A stretch of 64,000 nucleotides of DNA from Rhodoferax potami (GTDB taxonomy: Bacteria; Pseudomonadota; Gammaproteobacteria; Burkholderiales; Burkholderiaceae_C), in assembly GCF_032193765.1 (NCBI RefSeq), contig NZ_JAVBIJ010000001.1, positions 806,001 to 870,000 of the forward strand, in the 5' to 3' direction. The position numbers and the translations under genes are program-made. A model generated the notes under the pieces. It was not told the origin of the DNA. It made no database searches and saw nothing but the letters and a program-made list of their open reading frames with translations. Of this stretch, positions 17,486 to 24,272 are shown in pieces (the first letter of the stretch is position 1; each line of letters opens with the position of its first letter).

Positions 17486-18106
17486 ATGACTGTTGACTTC
17501 CATTTTTACGAGCCCCGCTTGGGGCATGGTTTGCCCCACGATCCCTTCAATGCCATCGTGGGCCCCCGGCCCATCGGCTGGATTTCGAGCCGTAGCGCGG
17601 ATGGTGTGCTGAATCTTGCGCCCTACAGTTTTTTCAATGCGTTCAACTATGTGCCGCCCATCGTGGGGTTTTCGAGCATTGGCTACAAAGACACGGTACG
17701 CAACATCGAGGCCACCGGCGAGTTTGTCTGGAATTTGGTCACCCGGCCGCTGGCGGAAGCCATGAACCAGACCTGTGCGCCCGTCGGCCCGGAGGTCGAT
17801 GAATTTGCCTTGGCAGGCCTGACGCCCGTGAACTCCACCCTGGTGCAAGTGCCCCGAGTGCTGGAGTGCCCCGTCAGCTTTGAGTGCCGCTGCACCCAAG
17901 TCGTTCAGCTACAAACGGCAGCTGGTGCTGCGGTGCCCAGTTGGTTGGTCTTGGGCGAGGTGGTCGGGGTGCACCTGGACCGGCGCTTGCTGGTGGACGG
18001 GGTCTACGACACCGCTGCGGCCGGGCATGTGCTGCGCGGCGGCGGGCCGGCGGATTACTTCAGCGTGGGGCCTGAGCAACTTTTCAAGATGTTCCGGCCC
18101 CAATAA
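17486..18106 (+). CDS. Flavin reductase family protein (FMN-binding split barrel)
   Basis: Cytosolic flavoprotein of 206 residues in the DIM6/NTAB flavin reductase-like family. GPRPIGWISSRSADGVLNLA, PYSFFNAFNYVPPIVGFSS and KDTVRNIEATGEFVWNLVTR are the FMN-binding blocks; GEVVGVHLDRRLLVDG and the ending follow the family. Partner oxygenase and substrate are unknown. ATG 17486 gives the canonical start; an in-frame ATG at 17441 would add a tail without similarity. Divergent from the ATP-grasp/alpha-E gene. Confidence 0.88.
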   Translation: MTVDFHFYEPRLGHGLPHDPFNAIVGPRPIGWISSRSADGVLNLAPYSFFNAFNYVPPIVGFSSIGYKDTVRNIEATGEFVWNLVTRPLAEAMNQTCAPVGPEVDEFALAGLTPVNSTLVQVPRVLECPVSFECRCTQVVQLQTAAGAAVPSWLVLGEVVGVHLDRRLLVDGVYDTAAAGHVLRGGGPADYFSVGPEQLFKMFRPQ

Positions 18107-18138
18107 AAAAGCCACCGGCAACACGAGTTGCGGTGGCT
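18105..18138 (-). terminator. Rho-independent terminator of the HiPIP gene
   Basis: Stem AGCCACC/GGTGGCT plus inner pairs, followed on the minus strand by T6. It lies about 60 bases after the HiPIP stop and directly after the flavin reductase stop on the other strand. Confidence 0.7.
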
Positions 18139-18196
18139 GTCGGCTGCAGCCTCAAGGGCTGCCGCGATGGGCGCAGCCCTTAGGCTACAAAAACAA

Positions 18197-18502
18197 TCAG
18201 GCCTTTTTGGCCCACGCGCTGCACCAGCCCTTGCCGGCGACTTGCTTGCCTGCAAACAAGGGGCAGCCACCAGCGGCGTCTGCAGCTTTGCCCTGGTAGA
18301 GCGCGCAGTTGTTGCACAGTTGGCCGGCGGCGTATTTGGGGAACTTGGCTTTGTCCACCTTGGTGGCGTCTGCCTTGTAGCCGAGTGCACCGGCCTGGGC
18401 GTCGGTCTCAGCCAACATGGGGCCTGCTGCTTGAACCTGGCTTGCCAGCAGCGCGGTGCTGCCGAGCGCGACTTGAACGATAAATTCGCGACGTTGTGTC
18501 AT
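18197..18502 (-). CDS. High-potential iron-sulfur protein, Tat-exported
   Basis: Periplasmic single-electron carrier with one [4Fe-4S] cluster, 101 residues as precursor. MTQRREFIVQVALGSTALLA is a twin-arginine signal (RREFI), with cleavage likely after SQVQA. The mature part has the four cluster cysteines in QLCNNCALYQG, GGCPLF and GWCSAW, the standard CxxC-x(n)-C-x(n)-C order. HiPIPs donate to photosynthetic reaction centres or terminal oxidases in purple bacteria and relatives; the partner is not in this window. ATG 18502 is the only start giving a Tat signal. Confidence 0.94.
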   Translation of the reverse strand: MTQRREFIVQVALGSTALLASQVQAAGPMLAETDAQAGALGYKADATKVDKAKFPKYAAGQLCNNCALYQGKAADAAGGCPLFAGKQVAGKGWCSAWAKKA

Positions 18503-18526
18503 GGCTTGGTTTCCTAGGGTGAAAGA

Positions 18527-18551
18527 CATGCCCGCACGATAGCGGGGCATG
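18527..18551. promoter_or_regulatory. Inverted repeat upstream of the HiPIP gene
   Basis: CATGCCCGC (18527-18535) and GCGGGGCATG (18542-18551), one bulged base, 25 bases before the HiPIP start. Possible operator or leader hairpin. Confidence 0.3.
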
Positions 18552-18633
18552 CCTGGATTGTTATGAAATCCCAAGCCCGAGCACTTGATCTTCATCAATA
18601 CCCGGCTAAAGCACTCCAGTGTTGGCGGGTGTT

Positions 18634-19341
18634 TCAACCCAGCGGCAGGGCATCGAAGGTGCTGTAACAGTTTTTGAGCCACGTTTTCACACGCTGGCGC
18701 TCCAGCATGCCCAGCGCATCGTCCCCCTCTTTGCGGTGAACTGCCGCCCAAAAGCTGGCGTTTTGCCGGTCGATCTTGCGCATGCTGGCCTCGTGCAGCT
18801 GGGGCAAGGTGGTGATGTGACCGCCCAGTGCCACCGCTTTTTTGAGCGCTGCGGACTCCTCGAGTTGCGAGAAGTCGCTGCCGCGGCCCAGGTTTTTCAC
18901 CACGATGTAGTTCGGCCCGGCGCCGTAAGTGGCAACCAAGCGGTCCAACAGGTCGACAGAGTCTCTGCCGGCATCCGCCACATGCCAGAAATTCACCGTG
19001 ACGCCCATGCTAGCCATCAGCGAAACCAGGTCGGAGTCTTTGACCCAGCGGGCCAGCGGAGCGGCTGTTTGCGCGGCCAGATCGACGATCACATTCGGTG
19101 GCGGGCCTTCGGTGGGCTCTTCCTCGTAGACCGCGGCTACAAGGTCTAAGCCCTCGTAGGTGTCCACCACCACCGGCGACGCGAAGTCGCTGTAAAACCG
19201 GGTGAAGGAGGTGTGGGAGCGGTCGGTGTCAAAACCCGTGAAGGCGCGGCCCTTGTCAATAAAGTACTGGGCCAAAACGCGCGCCAGCACCGATTTGCCG
19301 ACGCCGCCTTTTTCGCCGCCGATGAAGTTGATAGAGGGCAT
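18634..19341 (-). CDS. MinD/ParA-like P-loop ATPase of unknown role
   Basis: Cytosolic protein of 235 residues with a deviant Walker A, GEKGGVGKS at 9-17, whose signature Lys (K11) marks the MinD/ParA/Mrp superfamily. The switch region has DTDRSHTS (about 38-45), and NVIVDLAAQT matches the hydrophobic strand and Asp of Walker B. No ParB, MinC/E or plasmid-partition context is present. It resembles the mobilisation-protein-like or nucleotide-binding CobQ/ParA relatives found singly on chromosomes. The next gene downstream is the HiPIP and the AbrB-like gene lies 33 bases upstream on the same strand. Real function not known. Confidence 0.8.
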   Translation of the reverse strand: MPSINFIGGEKGGVGKSVLARVLAQYFIDKGRAFTGFDTDRSHTSFTRFYSDFASPVVVDTYEGLDLVAAVYEEEPTEGPPPNVIVDLAAQTAAPLARWVKDSDLVSLMASMGVTVNFWHVADAGRDSVDLLDRLVATYGAGPNYIVVKNLGRGSDFSQLEESAALKKAVALGGHITTLPQLHEASMRKIDRQNASFWAAVHRKEGDDALGMLERQRVKTWLKNCYSTFDALPLG

Positions 19342-19374
19342 AAAAATCCTGGTTGAGTTGAAAAAAGAAACGCG

Positions 19375-20472
19375 TCAGGCCGCACTGCGGCTTGTGAGTC
19401 GTTGCACCAGCCAGCGCGAGAGGCGCGGGCCCAGCAGCAACACCATGAAAAAACGGACCATTTGCATGGCCATGACAAAACCTGCATCAACCGCGCTGCC
19501 CACCGCAATCACCGCCACCGAGTCCGCGCCGCCGGGGCTGGTGGCCAGGTACGCGGTGAGTGGGGCAACGCCCGCAAAAAACATGAGGCCGCCGGCAATC
19601 AGCAAACCGAGCACGATCAGGGCAAAGATGGCGATTAGCACCCGCGGCAACACACGCCAAGCGTGCTCCAGAATTTCGCGGTTGAAGCGCAGCCCTATGC
19701 CCCAGCCCAGCGCGGCATATGCAAGGGCCAGCAGTGGGCCCGGCAGTTCCAGCTTCCAGGGGCTGAGGTTGTCCATCGCCAGTGCCAGCACCATGGGGAT
19801 GAGCAAAGGGCCACCGGGGAATGTGAGGATGCGGCCCAGCCAGGCAGCAAGCAGTACCAGCACAAGAGTCAGCCCGGCATGCAAGGGGTTCTGGATGTGC
19901 AACCAATGGGCCAGCTGGACATCCCAACCGGGTACGACGTGTTCGGGGGAGGCCGCAACGCCTGTTGCAAGATGAGCCACCAGCGAAGCAATCGCCGTGA
20001 CCATGGCAACTCGCAGGTACTGCATGAATGCCACCAAGCGGGTGTCTGCACCGAAATCGCCCGCCATGAGCACCATGGCGGAGGCCGCGCCCGGTGCCAG
20101 GCCCCAGATGGCTGTGCTGCCCGGCAGCAAACCGCTGCGCATCAGCCAGTAACCCAGCAGCGCGCTGGCCGCCATGACCGCAAAAGCAAGCCCTAGAAAC
20201 AGCGGCCATTCGCCGGCCACGCGTTGCAGCACCTCGAAATGCAGGCTGTGCGCCATCAGGCAGGCGATCACCGACTGGCCAATGGCAAACAGCGGTGCGG
20301 GGACCTGCACATTCATGTCCTGCGTGGCAAGCAGGACACCGGCCAGCATGCAACCCAGCAACATGCCCGCTGGCACACCCATGAGCAGAAAAGCTGCACT
20401 GGCCAGCGCGCTGCACAGCAGCAACGCCGGCCCGTGCAGCCGGGGCTGCTGGCGGAGGAATGACATTCGCAT
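19375..20472 (-). CDS. AbrB family membrane protein (putative ammonia monooxygenase-like)
   Basis: Integral membrane protein of 365 residues with about ten hydrophobic segments arranged as two related halves, as in the AbrB/AidB-type family once mislabelled 'ammonia monooxygenase'. Recognisable blocks: PAGMLLGCMLAGVLLA, LPGSTAIWGLAPGAASAMVL and, in the second half, GWGIGLRFNREILEHA and YLATSPGGADSVAVIAVGSA, the repeated glycine-rich substrate-site sequence. Transport substrate unknown. ATG 20472 or 20466 may be the start. Same strand as the MinD-like ATPase downstream, so possibly co-transcribed. Confidence 0.82.
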   Translation of the reverse strand: MRMSFLRQQPRLHGPALLLCSALASAAFLLMGVPAGMLLGCMLAGVLLATQDMNVQVPAPLFAIGQSVIACLMAHSLHFEVLQRVAGEWPLFLGLAFAVMAASALLGYWLMRSGLLPGSTAIWGLAPGAASAMVLMAGDFGADTRLVAFMQYLRVAMVTAIASLVAHLATGVAASPEHVVPGWDVQLAHWLHIQNPLHAGLTLVLVLLAAWLGRILTFPGGPLLIPMVLALAMDNLSPWKLELPGPLLALAYAALGWGIGLRFNREILEHAWRVLPRVLIAIFALIVLGLLIAGGLMFFAGVAPLTAYLATSPGGADSVAVIAVGSAVDAGFVMAMQMVRFFMVLLLGPRLSRWLVQRLTSRSAA

Positions 20473-20507
20473 CAGCAGATTAGATGCGAACCGTGTGACG
20501 CTGCAGA

Positions 20508-23500
20508 TCAGTTCCTGCGCATGTCTTTGGTGAACGGGAACTCTTTGCTGCCCGGCACATGAATGGTGGCCGGGGGAATGACCAGCGTGCCGGGGGTGTG
20601 GCCCAAGCCACTAAAGCGCGAGAGGCGGCGGCTTTCGGCCTCGTAGCTGTTGACCGGGAAGGTGTCGTAATTGCGCCCGCCGGGGTGGGCCACAAAGTAC
20701 TGGCAACCACCCAGCGAGCGCTTCATCCAGGTGTCCACAATGTCAAAGGTCAGCGGGGCATGCACACCGATAGTGGGGTGCAGGCTGCTCGGCGGGTTCC
20801 AGGCCTTGTAGCGCACGGCGGCTACAAATTCGCCCACTGTGCCGGTGCTCGTCATGGGCAGGGCTTCGCCGTTGCAGGTGACCACATAGCGGCTCTCGTT
20901 GAGGCCAGTCACCCGCACCTCCAGGCGCTCCAGGCTGGAGTCCACATAGCGGGCGGTTCCGCTTGCGGAACTTTCTTCGCCCATCACATGCCAAGGCTCC
21001 AGCGCGTTGCGCAGGGTCATCTCCACACCCATGCTCTTGACCGAGCCGACCATCGGGAAGCGGAACTCGTAGTGCGGGGCGAACCAGCTGGTGTCGAACG
21101 CATAGCCGGCGGCATTCATGTCGGCAATCACATCATCAAAGTCCATTTTGATGAAGGTGGGCAGCATGTAGCGGTCGTGCAGCTCGGTGCCCCAGCGGGT
21201 GACGGGTGCCTTGTAGGGCGTCTTCCAGAAGCGGGCCACCAGCGCCCGCAGCAGGAGCTGCTGCACGCTGCTCATGTGCGGGTGGGGCGGCATCTCAAAC
21301 GCACGCAATTCCAGCAAGCCCAGGCGGCCGGTGGATGAATCCGGCGAGTACATCTTGTCGATGGAAAACTCGCTTCGGTGGGTGTTGCCGGTCACGTCAA
21401 TCAGGATGTTGCGCAGCGTGCGGTCCACCAACCACGGTGGCATGCTCTGGCCGTACAGCTCGCGGTTCTTGTAGATCTGCTCGATGGCGATTTCCAGCTC
21501 ATAGAGTTGGTCGTTGCGGGCTTCGTCCACGCGCGGGGCCTGGCTGGTCGGGCCCACAAACATGCCGCTGAACAGGTAGCTCAAGGACGGGTGGTTGTGC
21601 CAGTACAGCAGCAGGCTGGCCAGCAGCTCGGGTTTGCGCAAAAACGGGCTGTCTGCGGGGGTAGCGCCACCCATCACAAAGTGGTTGCCGCCGCCGGTGC
21701 CGGTGTGGCGGCCGTCGGTCATGAACTTCTCGGCAGACAGGCGCGACTCGAAGGCTGCGTTGTACAAAAACTCGGTGTTGTAGACCAGTTCTTTCCAGTT
21801 GGTGACCGGGTGCACGTTGACCTCGATCACGCCGGGGTCCGGGGTGACTTGCAGAAGCTTCAAGCGTGGGTCGCGGGGGGGCGGGTAGCCTTCTAGCACG
21901 ACTTGCATCTTGAGCTCGGTGGCCGTCGCCTCGATGGCGGCCAGCAGGTCCAGGTAGTCTTCCAGTCGCTCCAGGGGTGGCATGAAGATATACATCACGC
22001 CCGATTTGGAGCCTACAGCCTCGGCCTTGGGGCCGCTGGCGCGGCGCGGGTCGCGCACTTCCACGCACAGCGCGGTGCGCGTGATCCAGTGGGCGGACTC
22101 AAAGCGGTTCGGTGCCTCGGCATACATCGCCGGCTCAGGCTGCTTGGCGCTTTGGGCGTTGGTGCTCACGCTGGTGTCGCCGGTGCTCTTGGCGGTTTGC
22201 ATTTTGCGGTCGGCTTCTGGCACGGCGAGGTTGCCGGCGAGATAGGGCGTGCCGTTGGGCGATACGCTGCCAGCGGGGGTGCCCATTGTTCCCCGTTCGC
22301 CTTGGGCGCGGCTAAGGGCTGCTTCCGGCTCCGCCCGAACGGAGCTTGTGGGGTTTGTTGCATAGCGCTGTGCAAAGGCTGCGTGCGCAGGCAGCGCGCC
22401 CCGGTCCACGGTCGGGTCGCGTTCCACCAGATACGGGTAGTCACCGTCGCTGACCCAGGGCAGGGAATCCAGTGGCAGGCGCAGGCCCATGGGCGAGTCG
22501 CCGGGCATGAGGTACATGCGCTCGTCGCGGAAGAACCAAGGGCCGGTGGTCCACCACGGGCCGGAGAGGCTTGGGTTGCTGCCCTTGCCGTTCAGGCGCG
22601 GGCCATCCCCCACTTTCAGAGGCAGCACATAGCCCACCACCGAGTCCAGCTTTTGCTCGAACACGCGGCGCAGGCGGGCGCGTTCCATCTCGTCGTCGAG
22701 CTTGCTGTTGAAGGGGTCCACATTCACCGGCAGGCGACGCTCGCGCCACAGGTAGTACCAGGTGTCTTCATAGCCGGCCTGCACGTACTTGTCGGTCAGG
22801 CCCAGCTTGCCGGCCAGGGTGCGGATGAAATAGCCCGCGTCTTCGGCGGTGTAGTGGGTGGGCTTGCGCTCGTCGGTGAACAAGGCGGGGTTGTTCCACA
22901 CCTTTTGTTTGTCCGCACGCCAGTAAATGTTGAGCGCCCAGCGGGGCAGCTGCTCGCCGGGGTACCACTTGCCCTGGCCGAAGTGCAGAAAGCCGCCTTG
23001 GCCGTATTCGTCGCGCAGTTTGTGCACCAGTTCGGTGGCAAAGCCACGTTTGGTGGGGCCCAGAGCGTCGGTGTTCCACTCGGGCGCGTCGCGGTCGTTC
23101 ACCGCCACAAAGGTGGGCTCGCCCCCCATGGTCAGGCGCACATCGCCGGCCACGAGTTCGGCGTCCACCGCGTCGCCCAGGCTCATGACCTCGGCCCACT
23201 GCTCGGGGGTGTAAGGCTTGGTGACGCGGGGGGATTCGTACATGCGGGTGACCTGCATGTGGTGGGCAAATTCCACCTCGCACTTGTCCACGCCGCCTTC
23301 AATCGGGGCCGCGCCGCTGGGCTGCGGGGTGCAGGCCAGCGGGATGTGGCCTTCGCCGGCCAGCAGGCCGCTGGTCGCGTCCAGCCCGACCCAGCCCGCG
23401 CCGGGCAAATACACCTCGCACCAGGCGTGCAGGTCGGTGAAGTCCACCTCCGTGCCGCTGGGGCCGTCCAGGGATTTGACGTCCGGTGCCAGCTGAATCA

Positions 23501-24113
23501 GGTAGCCCGAGACAAAGCGTGCTGCCAGCCCGCAGTGGCGCAGCAATTGCACCAACAACCAGCCAGAGTCGCGACACGAGCCGCTGGCCAGCGTCAGGGT
23601 TTCTTCCGGTGTTTGCACACCGGGCTCCATGCGGATGGTGTAGCTGACTGCCTTGTGCACCAGCTGGTTGATGTAGACCAGAAAGTCGATGGTGCGGCGT
23701 TCCTTGAGGTCGATGGCCGCCAGGAATTTTTTGAATGCCGGGGTCAGCGGCTCGGCCACGAGGTAGGGAGCCAGCTCCTCGCCCAGTAGCTTGTCGTACT
23801 TGAAGGGGAAGTTCTCGGCTGTGGGTTCCAGGAAGAAGTCAAAGGGGTTGTACACCGCCATTTCGACCACCAGATCGACCGTGACTTTGAACTCTTGGGT
23901 TTTCTCGGGGAACACCAGGCGGGCCTGGTAGTTGGCATACGGGTCCTGCTGCCAGTTGACGAAATGGGTGCTGGGCTCGACCTTGAGCGAGTAGGAAATG
24001 ATTTTGCTGCGGCAGTGCGGGGCAGGGCGCAGGCGGATCACTTGGGGGCCGAGATTGACCAGACGGTCGTACGAGTAGTGGGTAACGTGGTTCAGCGCTG
24101 CGTGAATGGACAT
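20508..24113 (-). CDS. Large transglutaminase-like protein with DUF2126
   Basis: Cytosolic protein of 1201 residues. Residues ~1-300 are a transglutaminase-like domain (IHAALNHVTHYSYDRLVNLG; Cys in LASGSCRDSGWLL; His in FTDLHAWCEVYLP; Asp in WVGLDATSG), so the triad is intact. The remaining ~900 residues are DUF2126, with RLTMGGEPTFVAVNDRDAPE, GGGNHFVMGG and PADSPFLRKPELLASLL. A low-complexity stretch of about 100 residues in the middle (Ser/Ala/Thr-rich, around KMQTAKSTGDTSVSTNAQSA) looks inserted. The family travels with circularly permuted ATP-grasp and alpha-E genes; these lie just beyond comEC. ATG 24113 gives the family start. Biochemical role unknown. Confidence 0.9.
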   Translation of the reverse strand: MSIHAALNHVTHYSYDRLVNLGPQVIRLRPAPHCRSKIISYSLKVEPSTHFVNWQQDPYANYQARLVFPEKTQEFKVTVDLVVEMAVYNPFDFFLEPTAENFPFKYDKLLGEELAPYLVAEPLTPAFKKFLAAIDLKERRTIDFLVYINQLVHKAVSYTIRMEPGVQTPEETLTLASGSCRDSGWLLVQLLRHCGLAARFVSGYLIQLAPDVKSLDGPSGTEVDFTDLHAWCEVYLPGAGWVGLDATSGLLAGEGHIPLACTPQPSGAAPIEGGVDKCEVEFAHHMQVTRMYESPRVTKPYTPEQWAEVMSLGDAVDAELVAGDVRLTMGGEPTFVAVNDRDAPEWNTDALGPTKRGFATELVHKLRDEYGQGGFLHFGQGKWYPGEQLPRWALNIYWRADKQKVWNNPALFTDERKPTHYTAEDAGYFIRTLAGKLGLTDKYVQAGYEDTWYYLWRERRLPVNVDPFNSKLDDEMERARLRRVFEQKLDSVVGYVLPLKVGDGPRLNGKGSNPSLSGPWWTTGPWFFRDERMYLMPGDSPMGLRLPLDSLPWVSDGDYPYLVERDPTVDRGALPAHAAFAQRYATNPTSSVRAEPEAALSRAQGERGTMGTPAGSVSPNGTPYLAGNLAVPEADRKMQTAKSTGDTSVSTNAQSAKQPEPAMYAEAPNRFESAHWITRTALCVEVRDPRRASGPKAEAVGSKSGVMYIFMPPLERLEDYLDLLAAIEATATELKMQVVLEGYPPPRDPRLKLLQVTPDPGVIEVNVHPVTNWKELVYNTEFLYNAAFESRLSAEKFMTDGRHTGTGGGNHFVMGGATPADSPFLRKPELLASLLLYWHNHPSLSYLFSGMFVGPTSQAPRVDEARNDQLYELEIAIEQIYKNRELYGQSMPPWLVDRTLRNILIDVTGNTHRSEFSIDKMYSPDSSTGRLGLLELRAFEMPPHPHMSSVQQLLLRALVARFWKTPYKAPVTRWGTELHDRYMLPTFIKMDFDDVIADMNAAGYAFDTSWFAPHYEFRFPMVGSVKSMGVEMTLRNALEPWHVMGEESSASGTARYVDSSLERLEVRVTGLNESRYVVTCNGEALPMTSTGTVGEFVAAVRYKAWNPPSSLHPTIGVHAPLTFDIVDTWMKRSLGGCQYFVAHPGGRNYDTFPVNSYEAESRRLSRFSGLGHTPGTLVIPPATIHVPGSKEFPFTKDMRRN

Positions 24114-24272
24114 GGGCCGGTCTCGGTAGATCTCACAGGGGACGCCGTGCAGCGGTTGCCGCACAGGCCCCATACTAACAATCGGGTTTGACAGGCTTTT
24201 AAAGCAAGGTCCGCGCCAGTGCTGCCGCAGTAGATGATTTTTCGGCGCACTGTGCGCGGTTAGCATGGTTAC

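Noticed and set aside
21903..23789. 628-codon frame antisense to the DUF2126 gene
   Set aside because: Shadow of a well-supported gene, no ribosome site or domain.
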